Under the pieces are notes generated by a model that made no database searches, was not told the origin of the DNA, and saw only the letters and a program-made list of their open reading frames with translations. DNA of 64,000 bases from Alphaproteobacteria bacterium (GTDB lineage Bacteria; Pseudomonadota; Alphaproteobacteria; Micavibrionales; Micavibrionaceae), in NCBI GenBank assembly GCA_009929775.1, contig RZZS01000004.1:1-64000 (forward strand), given 5' to 3'. This document shows, one piece after another, positions 1 through 8,584 of this stretch; position 1 is the stretch's first letter; every line of letters begins with the position of its first letter. The position numbers and the translations under genes were made by a program.

Positions 1-245
1 CGCTAGGAAAAACCCCGATTCCTTACCTAAATCAGCCCTGTATAAGGATTTTCAACACTCCCCGCCAACGATTCGGAAAAAATGGGGAGAGTTCAGAAAC
101 AATTTGGAAGGTATAAATCCATGGTTACCGACACAATGCTACTCTAGCGTTAACGTAAGTGTAAGAATTGTTACGCATTATTAGGATACAAAAATGCGTC
201 AGATAACTGACCGGACAATCATCGGGGATTTTTCAGGTTACTTCC

Positions 246-1514
246 ATGGCCTTCCTGAACTCACAAGATAAGCGCGACTTCAAGGCTGGCGACATCATCA
301 TGCGTCAGGGCGAAAAAGGCGAGTGTGCCTATATCATTGAAGAAGGCCGGGTCGAAATTTTCATCGAAAGCGACAACGGTACGATTCACCGCGTCGGCAC
401 GCGCGGTCCCGGGGCAATTATCGGCGAAATGGCGATTATCGACGATGCACCGCGAACGGCGACGATCAAGGCCGTGGAGGATTGCCGCATGCTGGAAATC
501 TCCAGGGACGATTTCAGCCGCCGCCTGAAGAATACAGACCCCGTGATCCAGACAGTCTCACAGGTCGTCCTGACACGTTATCGCGACATGCTCGCCCGCG
601 CCGAAATATTCCGTGAAAGCAATAGCAGCCCGCCGCCCGAGGAAGTCGAGCGCAGCTTTCTCGAAGAGACCGATGCAGTTGAAATGATCAAGCTCGCGAA
701 CGATTTCAGGGACGCCCTCAGAAATCGGCAGCTCTCGCTGCACTACCAGCCCATCATCGATCTGAGATCGGGGGACATCCAGGGTTTTGAGGCCCTTGTG
801 CGCTGGGAGCATCCGGAGCGGGGTTTCCTATCGCCCGGACTTTTCATTCCCATGGCGGAGGATACCGGGCTGATCGTTGACGCCAGCAAGTGGGTTCTCG
901 AAGAGTCCTGCCGCGCACTGAAACGAATCGAAAGCCTTACCGGCTACGATTCGGGCTTCTATATGAGCGTTAACTTCTCGAGCACCGACTTTGCTTCAGA
1001 GGACTTCGTTGAAGGACTTTACGATACCTTGAGCCGCACCGATGTTTCCGCGAACCGGCTCTGCCTTGAAATCACGGAACGGATTCTCATGAGCCAACCG
1101 GAAAGCGCCCGGGAGACGCTCGAAATGTGCTGCAAGGCGGGTATGAAAATCGCTATTGACGATTTCGGTACAGGGTACTCTTCTCTGAGCTATCTTCACT
1201 CGTTCCCGATCCAGGTCCTTAAGATCGACCGCAGCTTCATAACGGAAATGATGCACAAGAAAGAGAGCCTTGAACTGGTTCGCTCCATTATCGCTCTCGG
1301 AAAAAATCTGAACATGACCGTTACCGCCGAGGGCGTCGAGAACCCGCGGGAAGCGCAGACGCTGCTTGAAATGGAATGCGATTCGGCCCAGGGATTCTGG
1401 TTCTCCCGGCCGCAGGCCGAAAAGGACGTGATAAAAATGATTCGCGACCGGGACAAGGCTCCTGGAAAGCATATGTTGCCGCCCGAACGAACCGCTGCCA
1501 GAGAATTGGGATAA
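246..1514 (+). CDS. Cyclic-nucleotide-binding domain plus EAL domain protein (putative c-di-GMP phosphodiesterase)
   Basis: The protein has 422 residues. Residues about 10-118 form a CAP-type cyclic-nucleotide-binding domain with the phosphate-binding-cassette pattern GEMAIIDDAPRTATI near residue 60. Residues about 145-395 form an EAL domain with the usual catalytic set: FEALVRW, NFSS, LEITER, the DDFGTGYSSL loop, LKIDRSF, TAEGVE and AQGFWFSRP. All metal-binding acidic residues appear intact, so hydrolysis of cyclic-di-GMP in the cytoplasm is the expected activity, probably modulated by cAMP or cGMP bound at the N-terminus. There is no signal peptide or membrane segment. The 245 bases upstream hold no gene; they contain an 8-bp palindrome (cgttaacg, 148-155) of unknown meaning. 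A cyclase lies downstream on the other strand, which makes cAMP a plausible ligand (inference). Confidence 0.9.
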   Translation: MAFLNSQDKRDFKAGDIIMRQGEKGECAYIIEEGRVEIFIESDNGTIHRVGTRGPGAIIGEMAIIDDAPRTATIKAVEDCRMLEISRDDFSRRLKNTDPVIQTVSQVVLTRYRDMLARAEIFRESNSSPPPEEVERSFLEETDAVEMIKLANDFRDALRNRQLSLHYQPIIDLRSGDIQGFEALVRWEHPERGFLSPGLFIPMAEDTGLIVDASKWVLEESCRALKRIESLTGYDSGFYMSVNFSSTDFASEDFVEGLYDTLSRTDVSANRLCLEITERILMSQPESARETLEMCCKAGMKIAIDDFGTGYSSLSYLHSFPIQVLKIDRSFITEMMHKKESLELVRSIIALGKNLNMTVTAEGVENPREAQTLLEMECDSAQGFWFSRPQAEKDVIKMIRDRDKAPGKHMLPPERTAARELG

Positions 1515-1703
1515 GTTTTATCCGAATTTTCCCGGAATATCGCTCTCTTTCGAAAATAAACCTCGGCAAAAGTTACGTTTTTTTAAGCCATCTCCGGATA
1601 GACTAGTGTAGGGAGCGCAGTAATCCGTTACTGCGCCAATGGATTGTATGTGGCAATAATAATGCCGGGCATGCAGGAAAGACAAAGACGGGGAATTTGA
1701 ATT

Positions 1704-4700
1704 ATGGCAAGGACACTCGCGGGAACTACCGATGGCGGACAAACCGACGCCCGGGAACAGACCATTCTTTCAACACATTCGACGGATTCGGGCTCCGTAA
1801 CGGTTCCCGGTAACGAGTTCATTTCCCATGCCGAACTGATCCGCGACGGGCATGATCTGGTCCTGAAGACACCGGATGGCTCCATCGTCATCGAAGGGTA
1901 CTTCCTCGCAGAGCCCGCGCCGGATATCGTCTCGCCGGAAGGCGCTGTGCTTACCCCGGGGCTGGTCAGTTCATTTGTTCACAGCCCGCCCCAGTATGCC
2001 CAGCTCGGCACGCTAAACGACACCACCCCCGTCGGCTCGGTTCAGGAAGTGTCCGGCGAGGTTACGGTAACCCGCACGAACGGAACCGTCGAGAACGTCC
2101 AGATAGGCACCCCCATTTTCCAGGGCGATGTCGTCGAGACCGATGCTGCCGGTGCTGTCAACATCGTTTTTATCGACGAGACGAGCTTTGCCGTTTCAGA
2201 AAACGCGCGTCTGGCGATTGACGAATATGTTTTCGACCCCGTATCACAAAGCGGCGAAAGCAATTTCTCCGTCCTGCGCGGCATCTTCGTCTTTACAAGC
2301 GGCCTGATCGGACGCGACGACCCGGACGACGTCCAGATCGAAACGCCGGTCGGCTCGATCGGCATCCGCGGCACGACAATAGCCGGTAACGTCGACACCG
2401 GAGAAATTACGGTCGTCGAGGGAGCCATCGTCCTGCGTACGCACGGCGGCCAGGAAGTGACGCTCGCAGGCCAGTTCGAAACAGCGCGGTTCGATGGGGG
2501 AAACGAAATCATACCAATGGGACAGCTTAACGCAAACGATGTTGCCGCGAAGTTCTCCTCAATCGGAAAAGTCACTCCGAGCTTCTTCAATGCTATCGGT
2601 CGCAGCCCCCAGAACGACAACGGCGATAAGGAAACCGCCCCGGAAGAGTCGTCGTCCGAGGAAGCGGCTGGTGATGAAGCCGCGGGCGAAGAAGCATCGG
2701 CGGAGGAGACCGCGACTGATGAAAGCGGCACGGAAAACGCCGGGGAAACGACGGAAACTCAGAAAACCGCAGCAGAACCATCGGAGACGACAACGACCAC
2801 GACGGCAAACACATCAACAGGCACGACAACGACCTCCACCAATACCCTTGCATCCGATACGCTCGCAATTAGCGGTTACGGGACGAGCCTGACAGGAACA
2901 GACAGCACGGGAAGCTCTTCCGCGACCGATAGCTCCGTATCCGGGACCACGACCGCCGACACGACGACAACGGACAGTTCGCAAAGCATATCGACCCCGC
3001 AAGCGACAAACGGCACAACCGCGAACGACGCGCCGTATACGGAAACAACGGACGACACAACGACATCCAGAAACGATTTCGACCTCGCCGCGTCGCGACC
3101 GGGAGTCTTCGCTCTGGTTTCAGGAAACCTGAACCAGAACGGCATTGCCATAGCGGCTCTTGGCGACATTGACAAGGATGGCGATATTGAATTCGGCTAT
3201 TTGTCCTATACCTCTGGCGACGATCTGGTTATCGAGAAATTCTCCGGCACGAGCTTTGAAAGCAGAAACACCGCTCTGGTTTCGGACGGCGCGGCGTGGT
3301 CCGACGTCACGCAGATTTTAAACGCCACACTTGCGGGACTGGGCGACGTAAACGGCGACGGAAAGGCGGATTACATTGTCGGCATGCCCGGACGGGCCGC
3401 CAACGTTTCTGAGGCACCTACATATAGCGGCAACGTGCGAATCGGGACAGCAACGCTTATTGATTCTGGAGGTACTGCGATGTCTGCCGACGATGGTTTT
3501 GGCTACAGCGTCGCTGCGCTGGGAGACATAAATCTCGATGGATTCGCCGATTTTGCCTTTTCGGCCCCTAACTCCAACGGCGGAAAAGGCGGCGTATACA
3601 CGATCTGGGGAAGCGCGACAACCCTTGATGGCCCTATCGATCTATATAATCTGGGAAGTCTTGGCATTGAGCTTCAGGGTCCCGGCATCGGCAGCGCTTA
3701 CGGCGAAGATATCCATTCCGCCGGAGATTTTAACGGCGACGGAATGGGCGACCTAATCATCGGCGCGCCGGGATCAAACAAGGCATTCGTCATGGCCGGA
3801 GGAGATTTTTCAAACACGCTCCTTGCCATATCAGGCCCCGCCGGTTCCGTCGTGGCCGAAAATTTCGGACATGGCGTTCTGGGCGGTATCGACCTTAACG
3901 ATGACTCCTATGACGACATTATCGTTGCCGGCGACGGAGAAGCATGGATTGTCTATGGCGGACAAACCGGAATGCTTGACGTTTCCACCATGACAGCCAC
4001 GCAGGGCTTTAAAGTCATCGCGAACGACCCCAATGACGGCGGTTCATGGCGCATTACGAATGGCGGTACGGCAGGCGACTTCAACGGCGACGGATATGCC
4101 GACATGGTCGTTGTCACGACCATCCCGGACGCTTCTGCGGGCGGTTATGCAAACGATATATACATCGTGTATGGCGGTCGTAACCCGGACGCCGACGGAG
4201 ACGGCATCGTAAACGTCATGTCGCTCGACGAACAAGGCAAGGCGTTCAAAATGATTTGGGACGGCGCCTTCAACGGCGACGATCTTAACGTCTCCGTCGC
4301 AGGAGACGTGAACGGCGACGGTTTCGACGATCTGATGGTGGCAAACGAGCTTACCGGAGAAATTCTGATGGTCTACGGGCGCGACGCCGAAAACGTCGTC
4401 TTGAAAGGACAGGATATCGAAGCGATGGAAGTCGACCAGAGCCTTGTGGGCGGATCAGGCGCGGACATTCTCGGGGACGGCGGAAAAACGGGACTTAGCA
4501 TGAAGGGCGGCGCCGGTAACGATATTTTGGAAGTCGGCACTTTTATTGGCGACCAGCACCGTGTGCTCGATGGCGGTTCCGATATCGACACGCTGCGTAT
4601 CGTCGGCGTCAGCGCCAACCCTTCGGGGCTTGATTTCAGTCTCGTCGACCGGCTGTCCAGTATCGAGCGTATCGACATGGCGAACGACCAGAACGACAAG

Positions 4701-4958
4701 ATAACGCTCGACACGAAAGCGATTTTCGATATGGCGGACGGCACATTGTTCCATTACTACGGTAACGGTTCGGACGATGCCTATACGCTTCGCATTAACG
4801 GCGAAAGCGGCGATGAATTAACTATTCAGGGTGCGCATGCCAATGAATGGATGAGCAACGCGGACGCAAACGAAGCGGGTTACACGGGCTACGTCCATGA
4901 AAGTGGAAATTATGCCGTTCTGGTGGATAACGATGTTACCGTAAACGTTTTACCCTAG
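1704..4958 (+). CDS. Large FecR-domain / FG-GAP repeat exported protein, probable type I secretion substrate
   Basis: The protein has 1084 residues and is very acidic. A FecR-type beta domain spans about residues 115-265 and is followed by a Glu/Ala- then Thr/Ser-rich low-complexity linker (about 300-455). Next come at least seven FG-GAP/VCBS-like calcium-binding motifs of the form GDxNxDGxxD between about residues 485 and 880 (for example GDVNGDGKAD, GDINLDGFAD, GDFNGDGMGD, GDFNGDGYAD). Two RTX-like pieces (GGSGADIL, GGAGNDIL) lie near residues 914-945. There is no N-terminal Sec signal, as expected for cargo carrying a C-terminal type I signal. The convergent neighbouring operon encodes a complete type I exporter, so this is its likely substrate (inference). 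It may be an adhesin or surface-layer-like protein. The start at 1704 is the first ATG; its ribosome-binding site is weak. Confidence 0.85.
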   Translation: MARTLAGTTDGGQTDAREQTILSTHSTDSGSVTVPGNEFISHAELIRDGHDLVLKTPDGSIVIEGYFLAEPAPDIVSPEGAVLTPGLVSSFVHSPPQYAQLGTLNDTTPVGSVQEVSGEVTVTRTNGTVENVQIGTPIFQGDVVETDAAGAVNIVFIDETSFAVSENARLAIDEYVFDPVSQSGESNFSVLRGIFVFTSGLIGRDDPDDVQIETPVGSIGIRGTTIAGNVDTGEITVVEGAIVLRTHGGQEVTLAGQFETARFDGGNEIIPMGQLNANDVAAKFSSIGKVTPSFFNAIGRSPQNDNGDKETAPEESSSEEAAGDEAAGEEASAEETATDESGTENAGETTETQKTAAEPSETTTTTTANTSTGTTTTSTNTLASDTLAISGYGTSLTGTDSTGSSSATDSSVSGTTTADTTTTDSSQSISTPQATNGTTANDAPYTETTDDTTTSRNDFDLAASRPGVFALVSGNLNQNGIAIAALGDIDKDGDIEFGYLSYTSGDDLVIEKFSGTSFESRNTALVSDGAAWSDVTQILNATLAGLGDVNGDGKADYIVGMPGRAANVSEAPTYSGNVRIGTATLIDSGGTAMSADDGFGYSVAALGDINLDGFADFAFSAPNSNGGKGGVYTIWGSATTLDGPIDLYNLGSLGIELQGPGIGSAYGEDIHSAGDFNGDGMGDLIIGAPGSNKAFVMAGGDFSNTLLAISGPAGSVVAENFGHGVLGGIDLNDDSYDDIIVAGDGEAWIVYGGQTGMLDVSTMTATQGFKVIANDPNDGGSWRITNGGTAGDFNGDGYADMVVVTTIPDASAGGYANDIYIVYGGRNPDADGDGIVNVMSLDEQGKAFKMIWDGAFNGDDLNVSVAGDVNGDGFDDLMVANELTGEILMVYGRDAENVVLKGQDIEAMEVDQSLVGGSGADILGDGGKTGLSMKGGAGNDILEVGTFIGDQHRVLDGGSDIDTLRIVGVSANPSGLDFSLVDRLSSIERIDMANDQNDKITLDTKAIFDMADGTLFHYYGNGSDDAYTLRINGESGDELTIQGAHANEWMSNADANEAGYTGYVHESGNYAVLVDNDVTVNVLP

Positions 4959-4978
4959 TTTTGATCCATACAGACAAC

Positions 4979-5008
4979 AAGGGGCGGCTTCGGTCGCCCT
5001 TTTTATTT
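4979..5008 (+). terminator. Rho-independent terminator of the FecR/FG-GAP gene
   Basis: A GGGCG/CGCCC stem around an 8-base loop (4982-4999) is followed by a T run broken by one A. It lies 23 bases after the stop of the plus-strand gene and overlaps the last codon of the convergent cyclase gene. Confidence 0.7.
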
Positions 5009-7252
5009 ACTGGTCGCCACGTAGACGCCGTCCCAGTCCGGGCCGGGCAGGTTTTCAAGCATTTCCCTGATGCGCAGCCGGTACACTTCATAAACCGTCT
5101 CAAACGCCGGATCGGCGATTTTCGCGCATTTTCCGATCTGCTCCAGGGCCTTGTCGAAATTCTGACTGCGGTAGGCGGCGATCATCTCGCGATGCAAGGC
5201 GCGCCAGTTCACGAAACGGTCGGTTTCCGCGCAGACCGGATCGCCGAGAAGCGTAAAGACGCGCTCCGGCCTGTACTTGCCCTTCACGCGAATCAAATCG
5301 ACTTCAAGCGTGGCGAAATCCGGGGCCGCGCGGTATGTGCGTTCGCCGATCAGGTTCGTCAGGCCGTAATTCTTCGTCTGCCCTTCCAGGCGCGAGGCCA
5401 GATTGACGGTGTCGCCCAGAGCGGAATAGGCAAAGCGCTGGCGCGAACCCATATTCCCGACCGAGGCCGCACCCGTATTGATGCCGATCCCGGCTTTTAA
5501 AACGATCGGCTCCGTCCCCTGCTCCGCTGCCCGTTCGGCAAGGCGAGCGTTGATCGGGTCAAGCGCCTCGTTCATGCGCAGCGCTGTCATGCAGGCATGG
5601 CGGGCGTGGTCCTCGTCGTCGAGCGGCGCGTTCCAGAACGCCATCATCGCGTCGCCCATATACTTGTCGATGGTGCCGCGATTGTTCATGACGAGGTCCG
5701 ACATGGGCGTCAGAAAGTCGTTCATGAGCTGGATCAGGTCTTCCGGCGTCAGCCCTTCTGAAATCGTGGTAAAGGAACGGATATCGGTAAACATCACCGA
5801 TAGTTCGCGCACTTCCCCGCCGAGGCGCAGCTTGTCGGGGTGCGCGGTGAGTTCTCTCATGAAATCCGGCGAGATATAAAGCCCGAACGCCTGCCGCACC
5901 TGCCGCCGTTCGGCCTCTGTACGGATGTAGGTCAGGAGGGAGGCCGTCGCGTAGAGGACCGCAAGACTGATCGCCGGATAGACGGGATCGACGAGAATAT
6001 AATGTTCGGCAAAAGCCCACCATGACGTACCGGCTGCAGCAAAAATGATGCAGAGTGTGAAGAACGACAGGAAGACTGCGCCAACAAACGGCGAAAGCAA
6101 AATGATAATGAGCCCGGCAGCCGCAATAACGAGAAGCTCCATACCGACAATGAACCAGGGACGCAGCAGATAAGTCCCGGTCAGGATCTGTTCCGCCACG
6201 TTCAAATGCAGCTCGACCCCGGGAATGAACAGATCCAGCGGCGTGGAGCGAATATCGCGCAGCCCTTCCGCGCTTGTGCCGACGAACACAATCCGGCCGC
6301 TCACCTCGTCGGGTTCGACCTGTCCTTCGAGCACCCGCCAAGCCGGAACATAAGCGTCGCTCCGCGCCTTGCTGAAATAAACATACAGCTCCCCGTCCGC
6401 ATCAAGGGGCACATCGTGCTCCCCAACTCGCATGCTGTAGGGCGGATGAAAGGCCCCTCCCTCACCCGCCGACACGTCCCGGACCCGGATCAGCGAACGC
6501 GGGTTGTAAGCAACCCGCACACCTTCGACCGAAAGGGTCGGATAGAGGTCCTTCGTCGCGCCCTCTTCGTCAATCGAGCGAAGAATCAGCGGAACCTTGC
6601 GGATGAGCCCGTCGACTTCCGGACTGACAACAAAAGCGCCGTTCCCGGCCGCAGCTTCCGCCAGAACCGGAATATTGGTCGTGACGGCACGCACAGGCAT
6701 GACCGTGTCGCGTAAACTCCGCGCGCTTGACTTGATGCCGATCGGCTGAGCGATGTGCGGCTTGCGCTGTCCTTCCTGAACGGCGGCCGCCCTAGTAAAA
6801 CCCGTGACGACATTGCCGGATTTGCGGATCGTCTCCGCAAGGACGTCGTCGTTATCCCTGAACTGCCCGAAGGCCCCGGCGAGTTGACGAACCTGCTCTT
6901 CGTCCTCCAGCGACTTGAGATAATTCTGCAAAGACGTGCGATCCGGTTCGGCGAAGACCATATCGAAAACGATCGCTCGCGCCCCCAGATCGTGCAGTTC
7001 CTCGACCAGTTGCGCAATCACCGTTCGCGGCCATGCCCACTGCCCCACGCGCGCCAGCGATGCCTCGTCGATATCCACCATAACGACGGTGTCGGTCTGT
7101 GGACGGGGCTTCACACGGTTATAGGTGTCGAACGCGAGATAGCGTATGGACTGCGTCCACTCGAAATCGTACGCGCGGACCGTCAGAAGACCGAACAACA
7201 GGACAAGCAGGACGAACGTGTGAACCCAGCGGCTGATGAGGAAACGCGCCAT
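5003..7252 (-). CDS. CHASE2-domain class III adenylate cyclase
   Basis: The protein has 749 residues. An N-terminal membrane segment (about residues 10-28) precedes a periplasmic CHASE2 sensor domain (about 40-340), then two to three closely spaced membrane helices (about 360-450), then a class III cyclase catalytic domain (about 480-680). The catalytic motifs are visible: FTDIRSFT (first metal Asp), DKYMGDAMMAFW (second metal Asp, with the Lys that favours adenine) and ALGDTVNLASRLE with the transition-state Asn and Arg. cAMP synthesis from ATP in response to a periplasmic signal is expected. The gene is last in the minus-strand secretion operon, five bases after the HlyD-like gene. FecR-domain proteins and CHASE2 cyclases are often seen together, which matches the convergent neighbour. 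The tail after the cyclase domain is helical and of unknown role. Confidence 0.92.
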   Translation of the reverse strand: MARFLISRWVHTFVLLVLLFGLLTVRAYDFEWTQSIRYLAFDTYNRVKPRPQTDTVVMVDIDEASLARVGQWAWPRTVIAQLVEELHDLGARAIVFDMVFAEPDRTSLQNYLKSLEDEEQVRQLAGAFGQFRDNDDVLAETIRKSGNVVTGFTRAAAVQEGQRKPHIAQPIGIKSSARSLRDTVMPVRAVTTNIPVLAEAAAGNGAFVVSPEVDGLIRKVPLILRSIDEEGATKDLYPTLSVEGVRVAYNPRSLIRVRDVSAGEGGAFHPPYSMRVGEHDVPLDADGELYVYFSKARSDAYVPAWRVLEGQVEPDEVSGRIVFVGTSAEGLRDIRSTPLDLFIPGVELHLNVAEQILTGTYLLRPWFIVGMELLVIAAAGLIIILLSPFVGAVFLSFFTLCIIFAAAGTSWWAFAEHYILVDPVYPAISLAVLYATASLLTYIRTEAERRQVRQAFGLYISPDFMRELTAHPDKLRLGGEVRELSVMFTDIRSFTTISEGLTPEDLIQLMNDFLTPMSDLVMNNRGTIDKYMGDAMMAFWNAPLDDEDHARHACMTALRMNEALDPINARLAERAAEQGTEPIVLKAGIGINTGAASVGNMGSRQRFAYSALGDTVNLASRLEGQTKNYGLTNLIGERTYRAAPDFATLEVDLIRVKGKYRPERVFTLLGDPVCAETDRFVNWRALHREMIAAYRSQNFDKALEQIGKCAKIADPAFETVYEVYRLRIREMLENLPGPDWDGVYVATSK

Positions 7253-7257
7253 CGGCC

Positions 7258-8580
7258 CTAGCGCTCCCGGAACACGGTATCCCGTGCCTGCAGAACCGGC
7301 TTGGCGAGATATTCGAGAATCGTGCGCTTGCCGGTGATGATATCGACCTGCGCGACCATGCCGGGCGTGACGGGGAGCGGGTTGTCCGGCGTGCCGAGGT
7401 GATTGCGATCCGTGCGCACCTCGATTTCGAAGAAGATGTTGCCGTCGCGGTCCGACACGCTGGTCGCCCCGATGCGAACCACCTTCCCGTCGAGGCTCCC
7501 GTAGCGCTGCGGATTATAGGCGGTAATTTTGACCTTTGCAGGCTGGCCCGGATCGAGAAAGGCGATATCGTTCGGCGAAACCTTCGCGACGATCTTGAGG
7601 TCGTCATCGACAGGCACGATTTCGACGAGGCGCTGGGCCGGCTCGATAACGCCGCCGATGGTCTTGACGGCGATATTGTTCACGACTCCCGCGACCGGAG
7701 AGCGAACTTCCGTGCGGAAAACCCGGTCCTCGATGGATTTCAGGCTTTCCTGAAGCGCGGCAATGTCCGTCTCCACCTCGTTCAGTTCCCCGAGCGCCTT
7801 GGAGCGAAACTTGTCTTCCTGATCCTTGCGTTCGTTGCGGGCGGCACGCAGTTCCGCCTCAATCCCCGTCCGGCGTTCGCTCGCCGCCCTGATCTGGCCC
7901 GAGAGATCGGAAAGCTCGCGTTCGAGGCGGATCTCGTCAATTTTGGGAGCGGCCTTTTGCGCGACCATTTTGCGAGTGATGTCGAGTTCCTCCTGCAGGA
8001 GGCGGCGACCGCTCGCGAAGCTGTTGATACGAGCGTTAATCTCGGCCAGCTCCGCCTCGCCCTTTTCAATCTTGTCGTCGAGGATGAGCAGCGCGTTCTT
8101 TAACTCCGATTGCCGCGATTCGTGCAACGCTTTTTCGTTTGCGGCGATATTGGGGATTTTCGCCGCAATGGTTTCGGGAACCGAAAACGCTTCTCCGTTC
8201 GCCTCGGCCTGAAGGCGGGCCTTTTTGGCGGCCAGCGAGAGGAACCTGGCTTCCGTGCCGCGCTCCTCGGACGAGAACTGCACGTCGCTGATTCGCAGGA
8301 TCACCTGCCCCGGCTTGACGAGGTCGCCTTCGGACACCAGAAGTTCCTGCAGAATACCGCCTTCGAGGCTCTGGACGACCTGAACCTCGCGCGTAGGCAC
8401 GACCTGACCCTGCCCGCGAGTCAGAATCTCGACCTCGCTCGCCGACGCCCAGACGAAAAAAAGCACCACGAACGCAGCGATCACCGCCAGCAATAGGTTG
8501 GAGAGGAGCGAGGGGCGCAGGTTCCGCGCCGCGGCAAGCTCGGCCATGAAGTCGGTATCGTCTGTCTCATCCGCTCTCAT
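7258..8580 (-). CDS. HlyD-family periplasmic adaptor of a type I secretion system
   Basis: The protein has 440 residues. A short cytoplasmic N-terminus is followed by one membrane helix (about residues 28-46) and a lipoyl-like half-motif, VQSLEGGILQELLVSEGD. A long coiled-coil hairpin spans about residues 110-290, and the second lipoyl half and beta-barrel (RSPVAGVVNNIAVKTIGG, then VEIVPVDDDLKIVAKV) follow. This is the membrane-fusion protein that bridges the ABC exporter and the TolC-like channel. The gene starts four bases after the ABC transporter stop and ends five bases before the cyclase, so all are probably co-transcribed. The length is normal for the HlyD/PrtE group. Confidence 0.94.
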   Translation of the reverse strand: MRADETDDTDFMAELAAARNLRPSLLSNLLLAVIAAFVVLFFVWASASEVEILTRGQGQVVPTREVQVVQSLEGGILQELLVSEGDLVKPGQVILRISDVQFSSEERGTEARFLSLAAKKARLQAEANGEAFSVPETIAAKIPNIAANEKALHESRQSELKNALLILDDKIEKGEAELAEINARINSFASGRRLLQEELDITRKMVAQKAAPKIDEIRLERELSDLSGQIRAASERRTGIEAELRAARNERKDQEDKFRSKALGELNEVETDIAALQESLKSIEDRVFRTEVRSPVAGVVNNIAVKTIGGVIEPAQRLVEIVPVDDDLKIVAKVSPNDIAFLDPGQPAKVKITAYNPQRYGSLDGKVVRIGATSVSDRDGNIFFEIEVRTDRNHLGTPDNPLPVTPGMVAQVDIITGKRTILEYLAKPVLQARDTVFRER

Positions 8581-8584
8581 GCGC

